64,000 nucleotides of DNA from Segatella copri (GCF_015074785.1 NZ_CP042464.1:1240001-1304000), one strand, 5' to 3'. Counted from the stretch's first letter, positions 39,853 through 49,349 are shown. Numbers and translations are program-made. Notes: generated from the letters alone by a model not told the origin.

Positions 39853-41334
39853 TTAGAGGATAGTCTTAACAGCCTCCAACATGCCCTTCTCCTGAATAAG
39901 GTCAAGATCTTTCTTAACCAACTCGGTAAGGCCAGGAACTGTCTTGTTCAAATCCTCGTGCCAGATATAGTCGAAGCCCAATACGCCCTCAGCTACCTTC
40001 TGGGTATCGCCGGTAGCCCAAAGCTCGGTGAGCTTGTCCATAATCTTCTGGTCATCGTTTGGCTGGATAGGAGCACCATCCTCGCGAACGCCACCCTTAT
40101 AGTAAGTGATGATAGCAGCGAGACCGAATACCAAGCCCTGTGGCAACTCGCCCTTACGCTCAAGATAAATCTTGACACCTGGCAGGTCGCGAGTCTCAAA
40201 CTTAGGGAATGAGTTGAGCATGATGCTGGTTACCTGATGATCTACGAATGGATTCTCGAAACGCTCCAATACGTCAGAAGCGAACTTCTGCAGCTCATCC
40301 ATTGGGAGGTTCAGAGTCTGCATCAACTCCTCAAACTGTACCTTGTGGATGTACTTGCCCAATACCGGGTGCTCGCAGGCATCGCGAACGATGTTTACAC
40401 CGCTGAGGTATGTAACAGGACTCAATACGGTGTGAGGACCATTCAGCAGGGTAACCTTACGCTCGTGGTATGGCTTCTCATTATCTGTGATAAGCACGTG
40501 GAGACCTGCCTTATGAGCTGGGAACTCCTCCTGCATCTGCTCTACTGTCATATTTTCTGCCTTCTCGATAACCCAGAGGTGGAAGCTTTCTGCCTTAACC
40601 ACGAGGTTGTCCTTGTAGCAAACCTTCTGCTGAATCTCCTTGATGGTATCGCGTGGGAAACCAGGAACGATGCGGTCTACCAATGTAGCGCAAACGTAGC
40701 AGTGGTTGGTGAACCACTCCTTGAAGCCCTCGTAATCAGCACCCATATCGCCCTTCCAGAGCTCGATATACTGATAGATGCACTCCTTGAGGTGGTGACC
40801 GTTGAGGAAGATCAGCTCACATGGCATCAGGATCATACCCTTGGTTGGGTCGCCCTCGAAGAACTTGTAGCGGTGGAACAAGAGCTGAACCAACTTGCCT
40901 GGATAAGAAGCTGCAGGAGCATCTGTAAACTTGCAAGAGTCATCGAATGCGATACCAGCCTCTGTAGTGTTAGAGATGATGAAACGCATCTCTGGCTGCT
41001 CAGCCAAAGCCATGAATGCCTGGTTCTGAGAATATGGATTCAGTGCACGGCTGATAACGTCGATACGCTCCAATGTGTTGATAGCCTGGCCGTTCTCCTT
41101 ACCCTGAAGGTTTACGTGATAGAGGCAGTCCTGACCGTTCAGCCAGTCAACCATACCACCAGCCAATGGCTGAACTACAACGACAGAACCGTTGAAGTCG
41201 GTCTTCTTGTTCATATTCCATACAATCCAATCTACGAATGCACGGAGGAAGTTACCTTCACCAAACTGAATGATTTTCTCTGGAGCGACGCTCTTAGGAG
41301 CAGTGCGCTTGTTTAATGCTTTTAGCTCTTTCAT
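39853..41334 (-). CDS. uxaB: Tagaturonate reductase (altronate oxidoreductase)
   Basis: A 493-residue polyol/mannitol-dehydrogenase-like NAD enzyme. IIQFGEGNFLRAFVDWIVWNM near the N-terminus is the Rossmann turn; ISNTTEAGIAF and LLNGPHTVLSP match UxaB proteins, and HEDLNKTVPGL is near the C-terminus. UxaB reduces tagaturonate to altronate in galacturonate breakdown, the pathway that follows pectin depolymerisation. No other hexuronate gene lies next to it, but a pectin-type esterase is encoded at 55 kb. A minus-strand TACCTTTG box lies at 41421-41414. Fructuronate reductase relatives are the main alternative. Confidence 0.88.
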   Translation of the reverse strand: MKELKALNKRTAPKSVAPEKIIQFGEGNFLRAFVDWIVWNMNKKTDFNGSVVVVQPLAGGMVDWLNGQDCLYHVNLQGKENGQAINTLERIDVISRALNPYSQNQAFMALAEQPEMRFIISNTTEAGIAFDDSCKFTDAPAASYPGKLVQLLFHRYKFFEGDPTKGMILMPCELIFLNGHHLKECIYQYIELWKGDMGADYEGFKEWFTNHCYVCATLVDRIVPGFPRDTIKEIQQKVCYKDNLVVKAESFHLWVIEKAENMTVEQMQEEFPAHKAGLHVLITDNEKPYHERKVTLLNGPHTVLSPVTYLSGVNIVRDACEHPVLGKYIHKVQFEELMQTLNLPMDELQKFASDVLERFENPFVDHQVTSIMLNSFPKFETRDLPGVKIYLERKGELPQGLVFGLAAIITYYKGGVREDGAPIQPNDDQKIMDKLTELWATGDTQKVAEGVLGFDYIWHEDLNKTVPGLTELVKKDLDLIQEKGMLEAVKTIL

Positions 41335-41652
41335 GATTTGTTTATTTTGTCTTTATTATTTTACTTTTCGTTTTAAATTCCAATCTATTCATCAGATTGT
41401 TTTTTTCTGAGTGCAAAGGTAGTAAATATTTCGTTTGATTGTTCCAAAAACAGCGAAAAACTTCACGCAAACCTTTACGCTCCACTCCGGTTCTATACCT
41501 TATTATATATATAACTGCACAGGCACGAAATAAAGAAGTAGGGATTTTCCCCCACCCCTTTAGGGGAAATCCCGACCGTGGAAGCAAAAAACATCGTATC
41601 TTTGCACCAGAAAAAAGAAACATGAAGTATAACAATTAAAAGATATACGATT
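41335..41652. other. Divergent intergenic region uxaB / GFG-repeat gene
   Basis: Holds a minus-strand TACCTTTG box (41421-41414) for uxaB, a plus-strand TATCTTTG box (41597-41604) for the next gene, and between them a strong hairpin, GGGATTT..CCCC with GGGGAAATCCC (41541-41573), just upstream of the second promoter. The hairpin has no clear T run, so its role is uncertain. Confidence 0.5.
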
Positions 41653-42627
41653 ATGAAACGAATGATAATAGCTCTGGTAGCCATGTTCATGATGACATTC
41701 ACTACCGCTTCTGCAATGAGTTATGAGCAGGCAAGACAGCAGGCTCTCTTCCTGACAGACAAGATGGCTTACGAGCTCAATCTTACGGAAGACCAGTATG
41801 AGGCAGCTTACGAGGTGAACCTCGACTACCTGATGAGTGTAGATACATACGATGACCTGTATGGTGCTTACTGGCGCCAGCGCAATATGGATTTGAGCTA
41901 TATCCTGCTCGACTGGCAGTATAGAACATATATCAATGCCACCTACTTCTACCGTCCGCTTTACTGGAATGCGGGCTACTGGCACTTCGGCATCTACGCC
42001 CGCTATCCTCGCCGCGACTATTTCTACTTCGGTCGCCCTCACTTCTACGTATCTTACCGTGGAGGTCATAGCTGGCGAGTAAACGGAAACAGAAGCTGGT
42101 ATCACGGAAGAAGTTTTGGCGGCCCTCACCCTGGTGGACATCCTAGAGTAGGTATGAGAGACGGATTTAACCGTGGTGATTACGGCAGAGGAAGATCTTT
42201 CGGAAATCTGAACCGCGAGAACAGACCTCAGATGAATCCAAACCGTGGTTTCGGTAATGCAAGCCGCCCTAACAACAACGCTGGCTTCGGAAACAGCGGC
42301 CGCCCTCAGAACGGAGGCTTCGGAAATAACAACGGAGGCTTCGGCAACAGCAGCAACCGTGGCTTCGGCAATAGCAACAGTCGCCCTAACCGCGGTTTCG
42401 GCAGCAGCAACAGCAGCACCAGCAACAACCGTGGGTTCGGAAACAGCAGCCGTGGTTTCGGAAACAGCAGCTTCGGAAGCGGAAGAAGTAATATCTTCGG
42501 GGGCAACCGCAGCAGCATGAGCCGTTCATTCAGCAGCGGGTCTGGCAACCGTGGCGGCGGATTCACCCCTCGCTCTTCTACACCAAGCAAGAACAATGGC
42601 GGTGGAAGCTTCGGACACAGAAGATAA
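41653..42627 (+). CDS. Secreted protein with a long GFG-repeat low-complexity tail
   Basis: A 324-residue exported protein. Residues 1-21 are a signal peptide (TFTTASAMS). Residues 22-155 are a Tyr/Trp/Arg-rich globular part (YELNLTEDQYEAAYEVNLDY, YWRQRNMDLSYILLDWQYRT). From about 165 to the end the protein is built of Gly, Asn, Ser, Arg and Phe with roughly a dozen GFGN/GFGS units. It is certainly disordered in that part and positively charged. The N-terminal half is reminiscent of small Bacteroidota periplasmic proteins, but I know no function. It has its own promoter and a bidirectional terminator shared with rnfA. Confidence 0.75.
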   Translation: MKRMIIALVAMFMMTFTTASAMSYEQARQQALFLTDKMAYELNLTEDQYEAAYEVNLDYLMSVDTYDDLYGAYWRQRNMDLSYILLDWQYRTYINATYFYRPLYWNAGYWHFGIYARYPRRDYFYFGRPHFYVSYRGGHSWRVNGNRSWYHGRSFGGPHPGGHPRVGMRDGFNRGDYGRGRSFGNLNRENRPQMNPNRGFGNASRPNNNAGFGNSGRPQNGGFGNNNGGFGNSSNRGFGNSNSRPNRGFGSSNSSTSNNRGFGNSSRGFGNSSFGSGRSNIFGGNRSSMSRSFSSGSGNRGGGFTPRSSTPSKNNGGGSFGHRR

Positions 42628-42720
42628 GAAAAGAGAAAGAGTTATAATTTCAAGTTTATAAAGACAGAGAGTTAAGAAAAATCTAGAACTCAAGTAAGAG
42701 AGTAAGAAAATCAAGTACAA

Positions 42721-42768
42721 AAAATGGGAATTTGCATCGGTTCATACCATTCGCAAATTCCCATTATT
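42721..42768. terminator. Bidirectional terminator
   Basis: AATGGGAATTTGC (42723-42735) pairs perfectly with 42753-42765 between the convergent GFG-repeat gene and rnfA. Confidence 0.85.
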
Positions 42769-42793
42769 ATTTTATCAACTTTCAGTAAAAGTT

Positions 42794-43396
42794 TTACTCC
42801 AATCCGAAGAGCGATTTCAAACCGCCATCTACGCCCGAGAATCCCATGAAGGCGAGGCTGAGGAGCGCTGCAGTTACCATGACGATAGCTACGCCCTGCA
42901 TGCCCTTAGGAATACGGACCAGAGCCTGCTGCTCGCGAATGCCGGCAAAGACAATGAGAGCCAGAGCAAAGCCGAGAGCTGTAGAGAAGGCGTAAACCAC
43001 GCTCTCCAGGAGATTGTAGTCCTTCTGGATAACCAGGATGGCTACACCCAGCACGGCACAGTTGGTAGTAATCAGAGGCAGGAAGATACCGAGCGCCTGA
43101 TAAAGCGCAGGAGAAACCTTCTTCAGGATAATCTCTACCATCTGAACCAAGGCTGCAATCACGAGGATGAATGCCAGGGTCTGGAGATATTGCAATCCGA
43201 ACGGATCGAGTACATACTTCTGAACACACCAGGTAATGATGGTTGCCAGGGTCAAGACAAAAGCGATGGCACCACCCATACCGATGGCTGTATCAACTTT
43301 CTTCGATACGCCCAGAAATGGACAGATACCAAGAAACTGCGACAAGACGATGTTGTTGACGAATATCGCAGAGATAAATATCAATAAATATTCCAT
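42794..43396 (-). CDS. rnfA: Rnf complex subunit A
   Basis: A 200-residue six-helix membrane protein. The block [20 protein letters not shown] contains the conserved Cys that ligates the intramembrane iron-sulfur centre shared with Rnf[21 protein letters not shown] is a second family block. It is the last gene of the rnf operon and ends against a bidirectional terminator. Paralogue of NqrE at 19295-19918, which it resembles along its length. Confidence 0.95.
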   Translation of the reverse strand: MEYLLIFISAIFVNNIVLSQFLGICPFLGVSKKVDTAIGMGGAIAFVLTLATIITWCVQKYVLDPFGLQYLQTLAFILVIAALVQMVEIILKKVSPALYQALGIFLPLITTNCAVLGVAILVIQKDYNLLESVVYAFSTALGFALALIVFAGIREQQALVRIPKGMQGVAIVMVTAALLSLAFMGFSGVDGGLKSLFGLE

Positions 43397-43437
43397 AATT
43401 TCTATTTTATTTCATTGATTTGAAGCGATGCCTACGC

Positions 43438-44022
43438 TTACTTCTTTACCTTATTAAATATAGCAATGATGTACCCCAAGGTGAGGAAAGCTCCAGGAGG
43501 CAGGATGAACATCAGAATATTGGTAGTCTCCGGCAACAGAGTGATACCGAATACACTACCTGCACCGAGTATCTCGCGGGCACTACCCAGGATGGTCAAA
43601 CCGAGGGTGAAGCCCAAACCGCAACCAATGCCATCGAAGAGGCTGGCAATAGGCGAATTCTTGGCAGCAAAGCTCTCTGCCCTACCCAGGATGATACAGT
43701 TTACTACAATCAGCGGAATATAAATACCCAGCGCCTGATTGATGCTGTCGGGAGCATAAGCGCTCATCAACATCTGAAGGATGGTTACGAAGGCTGCAAT
43801 CACTACGATGAAAACAGGGATGCGAACCATATCCGGGGTAATCTTCTTGATACAGGAAATAACAAAGTTGGTACAAATCAGCACCGCCATGGTAGCCAAT
43901 CCCATAGAGAGACCGTTGATGGCGCTGGTTGTTGTAGCCAAAGTAGGACACATACCGAGAAGCAACACGAAGGTTGGATTCTCCTTGATGAGTCCGTTCA
44001 TCAAAATCTTAACATTACTCAT
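43438..44022 (-). CDS. rnfE: Rnf complex subunit E
   Basis: A 194-residue membrane protein. ENPTFVLLLGMCPTLATTTS carries the conserved Cys, and ALGIYIPLIVVNCIILGRAE is the second symmetric block. With RnfA it forms the membrane electron conduit. It starts six bases after the rnfG stop and is followed 41 bases later by rnfA. Paralogue of NqrD. Confidence 0.95.
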   Translation of the reverse strand: MSNVKILMNGLIKENPTFVLLLGMCPTLATTTSAINGLSMGLATMAVLICTNFVISCIKKITPDMVRIPVFIVVIAAFVTILQMLMSAYAPDSINQALGIYIPLIVVNCIILGRAESFAAKNSPIASLFDGIGCGLGFTLGLTILGSAREILGAGSVFGITLLPETTNILMFILPPGAFLTLGYIIAIFNKVKK

Positions 44023-44028
44023 ATCGGT

Positions 44029-44703
44029 TTATCCTTTCTTTTCGTTATGTTCAACTTTAGATGCACCACTCTCTGCATCTGCTTTCTGAGATGCACCGCT
44101 CTCGCCATCTACACTCTTACCTGCATAGGCAGCGTAAGCCTGATTGATAGCCTTGAGGAAGGCGCGGCTGGTAATGGTAGAGGCGGTGATGGCGTCTACG
44201 GCATTGCCACTCTTATCGTCCTTAGATACGTGGAGGTCGCCATCCTTTGGAGTCTTACCGATGATGCTACCCTTTCCGTCCTTCTGGAACCAGGTAGTAG
44301 CCTTGGCACCCAGACCTGGAGTCTCTGAAGCCTGAAGCACGGTATAACCCATAATCTTGCCCTCGGTATCGAAACCTACGAGCACCTTCAGGTCGCCACC
44401 GAAACCACCGGTAGTACTCTCTACGGCTGCACCCAACTGCTTGCCGCTCTTGTCAGAGCACTTGTGGATGGTGAAAGAGAATTCCTTACCGCCAAACTCC
44501 TGCTTCACCTCTTCCGGTTCAGCCACCTGGAGATCTTCTGTGCCCATCACGCTCTTGATACCGGCAGCCAGACTCTGTGCAGCCTTCTCGGCGATAGGAC
44601 CAGATGTAAGATGATTGATATATGCAAGCACAGCACCTACGATGAGCGCTACGCCCACCAGCACAAGCACCATGTTCTTCAATGATGATTCTAATTTCTG
44701 CAT
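44029..44703 (-). CDS. rnfG: Rnf complex subunit G (covalent FMN)
   Basis: A 224-residue subunit: one membrane helix (about 12-32) and a periplasmic FMN domain. The flavin attachment site is DAITASTITSRAF near residue 185, a variant of the usual S/T-G-A-T-x-T, with Ala-Ser replacing Gly-Ala; it still offers a Thr acceptor. The last 30 residues are Ser/Ala/Glu/Lys-rich and probably unstructured. ATG 44703 (MQKLESSLKNMV) is chosen over upstream in-frame codons inside rnfD. Paralogue of NqrC. Confidence 0.92.
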   Translation of the reverse strand: MQKLESSLKNMVLVLVGVALIVGAVLAYINHLTSGPIAEKAAQSLAAGIKSVMGTEDLQVAEPEEVKQEFGGKEFSFTIHKCSDKSGKQLGAAVESTTGGFGGDLKVLVGFDTEGKIMGYTVLQASETPGLGAKATTWFQKDGKGSIIGKTPKDGDLHVSKDDKSGNAVDAITASTITSRAFLKAINQAYAAYAGKSVDGESGASQKADAESGASKVEHNEKKG

Positions 44704-44716
44704 GTCTCTGTCCTCC

Positions 44717-45718
44717 TTATTTCTTAACAGGCTTCTCACCGAAGCGCTTTGGTTTAACGTATGTGTTAATAAGAGGTGTGAACGCATTCATGATAAGAAT
44801 GGCGAACGACATACCTTCAGGATAGCTACCCCAGTTACGGATGATGACGGTCAGCAGACCGATGCATACACCATAGATAAGCATGCCCTTGTGAGTCATT
44901 GGAGAGGTTACATAATCAGTAGCCATAAAGATGGCACCGAGCATCAGACCACCGCTGAAGATGACAGCCAGAGGATTGGCATAAACAGGATTAGCCAAAT
45001 GCATCAAACCGCTGAAAACGAATACGGTAGCGATGATGCTTACTGGTATGTGCCAGGTGATGACCTTCTTCCAAAGCATGTAAGCCAAACCGAGCAAGAG
45101 GGCGAATGCACAAACCTCACCGGTTGTACCGGCTCCGAAGGTATCGCCAGTGGCACCGAAGAGCAGGCTCAGCGCATCAGGCAACTGGTTGAGAACAGAA
45201 GCATCGCCCGTCTTGATGGCTGTCTTCATGATAGCCAGCGGAGTAGCACCCGTTGTAGCATCAGTATAGCTGAGCATCTGTCCGGCAACAGGCCATGAAG
45301 TCATCTGGGCAGGGAAGCTGACGAGCAAGAAGCAACGGCCTACCAAAGCGGGATTGAAAGGGTTGTTACCCAGACCGCCGAAGCTCATCTTACCTACACC
45401 GATGGCAAACAGGGCACCGATGATGATGATCCAGAGAGGAAGGTTACTTGGCAAGTTCATGCCAAGCAAGAGACCGGTAATGATGGCAGAACCATCGAGC
45501 AAGCTGGTCTCCTCCTTCAGGAGATATTTTGTAATTGCCCACTCAAAGAAGACGCAGGCTGCCACAGAGGCGAGCAGTACGACTGCTGAACCCAAGCCGA
45601 AGAAATAGAAAGAAGCGAGGATGGCAGGCACGAGAGCGATAATCACTCCGTACATGTTCTTCTCTACGCTCTCATTTCCATGAGCGTGTGGCGATAATGA
45701 AACGATTAATTTACTCAT
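44717..45718 (-). CDS. rnfD: Rnf complex subunit D (covalent FMN)
   Basis: A 333-residue polytopic membrane subunit. The covalent FMN Thr is in TDATTGATPLAIM (about 153-166), and FGGLGNNPFNPALVGRCFLL and FMATDYVTSPMTHKGMLIYG are strong family blocks. RnfD carries the ion path together with RnfE and RnfA. It follows rnfC by about 50 bases and precedes rnfG by 13. Paralogue of NqrB, with which it shares the SYPEGMSFAIL-type ending. Confidence 0.95.
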   Translation of the reverse strand: MSKLIVSLSPHAHGNESVEKNMYGVIIALVPAILASFYFFGLGSAVVLLASVAACVFFEWAITKYLLKEETSLLDGSAIITGLLLGMNLPSNLPLWIIIIGALFAIGVGKMSFGGLGNNPFNPALVGRCFLLVSFPAQMTSWPVAGQMLSYTDATTGATPLAIMKTAIKTGDASVLNQLPDALSLLFGATGDTFGAGTTGEVCAFALLLGLAYMLWKKVITWHIPVSIIATVFVFSGLMHLANPVYANPLAVIFSGGLMLGAIFMATDYVTSPMTHKGMLIYGVCIGLLTVIIRNWGSYPEGMSFAILIMNAFTPLINTYVKPKRFGEKPVKK

Positions 45719-45768
45719 TTTTTCTTTTAAATTCTTTCTTAAATGAAATTCATTCTTGACGTGAACGC

Positions 45769-47121
45769 TTACTTCTTGGCGTTGCGAGCTCTGATAATGC
45801 CCATTACCGCTGCCTTACCGTTGATAATGTTATCGAGGATAGGACGATGAGATGGACAGGTGAACTGGCATGAACCGCAGGCAATGCAGGATGTTACCTC
45901 TTCTGCCTCCAGGCGCTCATAATCCTTCACTACGCTCAGGGTAGCGAGCAAGTATGGCTCCAGACCCATTGGACAGGCATCCACACACTTGGCACAACGG
46001 ATACATGGCTGAGCCTTCTTGCGGTGAGCATCAGCATCGGTCAATACGGTGATGGAGTTGGTACCCTTGGTTACCGGTACATCGAGGCTAATTACAGCCT
46101 TACCCATCATCGGACCACCAGCCAACACCTTGTTGTCGCCCTCTGGCAAACCGCCACAGTTCTCAATCATCTGAGAGAATGGGGTTCCCATACGCACGAG
46201 GAAGTTGCCTGGATTCTTCACCTGCTTACCGGTAACGGTAGTATAGCGCTCAAAGAGAGGTTTGTTTTTCATAACTGCCTGATAAACAGCGAAGGCAGTA
46301 CCAACATTCTGAACAATTGCTCCAACGTTGACAGGGATAGCTGGAGGAGCAGGAACCTGGCGGCGGATAACCGCATCTACCAACTGCTTCTCACCACCCT
46401 GTGGATATTTCTTGGCAAGAGGAACTATCTCGATACGAGAATCATTGGCTGTCTTCTCCTCGAAGAGTTTGATAGCAGCAGGTTTGTTATCCTCGATACC
46501 GATGTAGCCCTTCTCTACCTTAGCCGCCTTCATCAGAAGGTTCAAGCCAACGAGAATCTCATCAGCATGCTCCAGCATCAGGCGATAGTCGGCTGTGATA
46601 TAAGGCTCACACTCTACACCGTTGATGATGACGCACTCAGCCTTGGCTCCAGGAGGAGGACAAAGCTTGATGAAGGTTGGGAAACCAGCACCACCCATAC
46701 CAGTGACACCAGCCACCTTGATGCGGTTTACGATTTCCTCTGGAGTTAGCTCAGTATGAGCCTCCAGCGTCTCGAGTTTATCAGAGCGGTCGATACTCTC
46801 CTCCCACTCATCGCCTTCTACATTAATAATAATACAAGGCTTGCGATAACCGGTAGCATCAATAGATGTATCTACCTTGAACACAGTTCCTGATACGGAA
46901 CTGTAAATAGGAGCACTCACAAAACCACCCGCCTCAGCGATGAGTGTACCCACCTTCACCTTGTCGCCCTTGGCAACTACAGGCTTGGCAGGAGCACCGA
47001 TGTGCTGACCAAGTGGGAAAATAGCCTGCTTAGGGAGAGGTGCTACCTGAGTAGCCATCTCAGCAGTAATCTTATTCTCTTCTGGGTGAACTCCACCAAT
47101 TCTAAAAGTTCTCAAATTCAT
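45769..47121 (-). CDS. rnfC: Rnf complex subunit C
   Basis: A 450-residue soluble subunit where NAD(H) meets the complex. GVTGMGGAGFPTFIKL (about 139-154) is the Gly-rich FMN/NAD site. Two [4Fe-4S] motifs follow near the C-terminus: CIRCAKCVDACP and CIACGSCQFTCP. The N-terminal part contains a barrel-like domain (VVAKGDKVKVGTLIAEAGG). It starts three bases after the rnfB stop, indicating coupling. Confidence 0.96.
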   Translation of the reverse strand: MNLRTFRIGGVHPEENKITAEMATQVAPLPKQAIFPLGQHIGAPAKPVVAKGDKVKVGTLIAEAGGFVSAPIYSSVSGTVFKVDTSIDATGYRKPCIIINVEGDEWEESIDRSDKLETLEAHTELTPEEIVNRIKVAGVTGMGGAGFPTFIKLCPPPGAKAECVIINGVECEPYITADYRLMLEHADEILVGLNLLMKAAKVEKGYIGIEDNKPAAIKLFEEKTANDSRIEIVPLAKKYPQGGEKQLVDAVIRRQVPAPPAIPVNVGAIVQNVGTAFAVYQAVMKNKPLFERYTTVTGKQVKNPGNFLVRMGTPFSQMIENCGGLPEGDNKVLAGGPMMGKAVISLDVPVTKGTNSITVLTDADAHRKKAQPCIRCAKCVDACPMGLEPYLLATLSVVKDYERLEAEEVTSCIACGSCQFTCPSHRPILDNIINGKAAVMGIIRARNAKK

Positions 47122-47124
47122 GAT

Positions 47125-48045
47125 TTAATCCTCCTTCTTTTCTTCTGAAACCTCAGCCTTAGGAGCAGCTACTGGAGCCTCTGCCTTAGGTGCAGCCTCT
47201 GCAGCTGGCTTTGCCTTCTTAACTGGGAAATTAACTTTTACGAGAGCACCTGTTGGGCATTCATCAACACACTTGGTACACATGCGGCACTTATTGAAGT
47301 CAACATAAGCCACATTGTTCTCAATGGTAATTGCATCAAACTTGCAGACCTTCTGACACTTACCGCATCCGATGCAAGCAACGCTACAAGCCTTCTTGGC
47401 AACAGCACCCTTGTCGTGGTTTACGCACTGAACGTAAACTCTACGGCCCTTAGGACCCTTCTTGCGGAGCTCGATGATATGACGTGGACAAGCGTTGGCG
47501 CAAGCACCACAACCCGTACACTTCTCTTCATCAACCTCAGGAATGCCAGTTTCAGGATTGATAGAGATTGCACCAAACTGGCAGGCAGCCACGCAATCGC
47601 CACAACCCAGACAGCCGAACCCGCAGCCTGTTTCGCCAGCGCCACATGAATTCATAGCTGCACAAGTGTGCAAACCATCATACTCGGCAATGCGAGGACG
47701 ATTCTCGCAAGTACCATTACAACGAACCACAGCCACCTTTGGCTCGGTATTGGCTACTGCCATACCTAAAAGGTCGGCTACCTTGCCCATCACGTCAGCT
47801 CCACCTACCGGACACATCAGTCCATCAATAGAACCGGCATCAGCACCCTTCACCAGAGCTGCAGCCATACCGGAACATCCGGCAAAACCGCAACCTCCAC
47901 AGTTGGCACCTGGCAGAATCTCTCCTACCTGGCCCAAGCGAGGGTCTTCTTCGACGGCAAACTTCTTAGATACTCCGAAGAGAACCAGCGCTGCAATCAG
48001 CGCGATTGCTCCGAGAACCAAGACAGCAATCAAAATAAAATTCAT
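47125..48045 (-). CDS. rnfB: Rnf complex subunit B (ferredoxin-like)
   Basis: A 306-residue subunit with an N-terminal membrane helix (about 3-24). GANCGGCGFAGCSG holds the first [4Fe-4S] cluster. Four further ferredoxin-type motifs follow: CLGCGDCVAACQ, CTGCGACANACP, CIGCGKCQKVCK and CRMCTKCVDECP. The last 35 residues are an Ala/Pro/Glu/Lys-rich tail. RnfB takes electrons from reduced ferredoxin. It lies about 80 bases after the rseC-like gene and overlaps nothing. Confidence 0.95.
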   Translation of the reverse strand: MNFILIAVLVLGAIALIAALVLFGVSKKFAVEEDPRLGQVGEILPGANCGGCGFAGCSGMAAALVKGADAGSIDGLMCPVGGADVMGKVADLLGMAVANTEPKVAVVRCNGTCENRPRIAEYDGLHTCAAMNSCGAGETGCGFGCLGCGDCVAACQFGAISINPETGIPEVDEEKCTGCGACANACPRHIIELRKKGPKGRRVYVQCVNHDKGAVAKKACSVACIGCGKCQKVCKFDAITIENNVAYVDFNKCRMCTKCVDECPTGALVKVNFPVKKAKPAAEAAPKAEAPVAAPKAEVSEEKKED

Positions 48046-48126
48046 AATTTTTTGTGTTTTGTTTTGTTATTTTCTTTGTTTTAAATAAAAGTTCTCCACT
48101 TAAACTACAGAAGCACATCACGTACC

Positions 48127-48540
48127 CTATGATTCTATAGAGAAGCTCAGTTTGTTTTTAAGTTTGTTTCTGAATAAGTAGAGCACCACATAGTATGGAA
48201 TGAGAATGCCCAATGCCGAGAGCGCTGCGGCGCCCTCTGAGTGAGTAGCTTTCAGTACACCCACCAAAGCGATCACCATCAGTATCAGCGGCAAGAGATA
48301 GCCATAGAAACTGGCTCTGAAGCCTACAGCCGAATCAGCAGTCACCACCACGCTATCGCCTTTGTGGTAGAGAGACGCCTCAGAGGTAGAAACCTCAATC
48401 ATCTTCTCTTTCGATTCAGATGCAGTACAATGAGCAGCCACCTTGCAAGCGCTGCAGGCTGACGACTGTACAATGCGAATGCACACACAACCTTCTTCTA
48501 CGCTTTCTACGATGCCAGAATGTTTTATTTTGTTATTCAT
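48127..48540 (-). CDS. RseC/SoxR-reducing-system family protein
   Basis: A 137-residue protein. The first 70 residues contain IVESVEEGCVCIRIVQSSAC and SACKVAAHCT, a Cys cluster typical of RseC-type proteins. Two membrane helices follow (about 80-100 and 105-125). Such proteins commonly head rnf operons in Bacteroidota and may tune or assemble the complex. ATG 48540 is used because it gives MNNKIKHSG, the family-like start, 30-odd bases after the predicted transcription start. Confidence 0.85.
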   Translation of the reverse strand: MNNKIKHSGIVESVEEGCVCIRIVQSSACSACKVAAHCTASESKEKMIEVSTSEASLYHKGDSVVVTADSAVGFRASFYGYLLPLILMVIALVGVLKATHSEGAAALSALGILIPYYVVLYLFRNKLKNKLSFSIES

Positions 48541-48576
48541 TTGTAATGTTGAGATTGCATTTTTGCAATTCAAGTG

Positions 48577-48606
48577 CAAAGATACTACATTATTTAGAAA
48601 TGGCAA
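48577..48606 (-). promoter_or_regulatory. Promoter of the rseC-rnf operon
   Basis: On the minus strand TTG (48606-48604), 19 bases, TATCTTTG (48584-48577). Confidence 0.7.
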
Positions 48607-48718
48607 ACAAAATCGAAAAGAAAATATAAAAAAAGAAGCGTAAACGTTATCTATACCCTGGAATCAGGCAGTTTGAGAACAAATTAAAAGCAAAAATGCT
48701 TTTTTTTAGCAACTTCTT

Positions 48719-48748
48719 TTGGTGATATCAATTTTTTATGTATCTTTG
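48719..48748 (+). promoter_or_regulatory. Promoter of the acidic hypothetical gene
   Basis: TTG at 48719-48721, 19 bases, TATCTTTG at 48741-48748; 22 bases to the ATG. Confidence 0.7.
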
Positions 48749-48770
48749 CATGGATTATTAAAGAATTGAT

Positions 48771-49220
48771 ATGGAAACATTAGAGCAAACAATCATGCAA
48801 GTAGAGCGCTTTATCAGAAAAGTGGCTCAAAAGTTCCCTGCGCCAGAATCTGACGACGAGACTTCTCAAATGACCGACATCCACGTAAGGGTTTCGCAAG
48901 ACAGTGGCGAACTCCTGGCCTTTGACGACGATGACAACGAGATTACCCGCTGCGTCGTTGAGCAATGGATAGAAAACAAGGATGAAGACTTCTACGACGA
49001 GGTAGCAAAGCTGCTTCGCGATGTATTGCGCAAACAGGCTGATATCATAGATCATCTCGGCATTCTCAAGCCATACAGCTTTGTGCTCGAAGATGACGAT
49101 AAAGAGCATATTGGCGAGCTCTATCTTGCTGACGATGATACGATCATCGTAGGTGGTGACTTGATGGAGAATCTGGACAACGATCTGGACAACTTCCTGA
49201 ACGACCTGCTGAAAGAATAA
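48771..49220 (+). CDS. Acidic cytoplasmic hypothetical protein
   Basis: A 149-residue very acidic protein with no signal or membrane segment. The N-terminal 40 residues are helical (TIMQVERFIRKVAQKFPAP); a short beta region follows (DIHVRVSQDSGELLAFDDDD), then helices and a beta hairpin (KEHIGELYLADDDTIIVGGD) and an Asp/Asn/Leu-rich end. I do not recognise the family. It has its own consensus promoter and a bidirectional terminator, so it is probably a genuine expressed single-gene unit, divergent from the rnf operon. Confidence 0.7.
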   Translation: METLEQTIMQVERFIRKVAQKFPAPESDDETSQMTDIHVRVSQDSGELLAFDDDDNEITRCVVEQWIENKDEDFYDEVAKLLRDVLRKQADIIDHLGILKPYSFVLEDDDKEHIGELYLADDDTIIVGGDLMENLDNDLDNFLNDLLKE

Positions 49221-49265
49221 AATGATACGGACGGAAGGGCTATATTGTCCCTCCATCCCAACAAA

Positions 49266-49312
49266 ATAAAAAACCGTTGCACTCTCTCCTATCGAGTACA
49301 ACGGTTTTTCTG
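49266..49312. terminator. Bidirectional terminator
   Basis: AAAACCGTTG and CAACGGTTTT arms with inner ACTC/GAGT pairing, between two convergent genes. Confidence 0.85.
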
Positions 49313-49349
49313 TTTTTAACGGTCTTTCCGTTTATATCATCTAACCAAT

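Noticed and set aside
40237..41316. A 359-codon plus-strand frame
   Set aside because: Antisense to uxaB with reverse-complement codon pattern and no family features.
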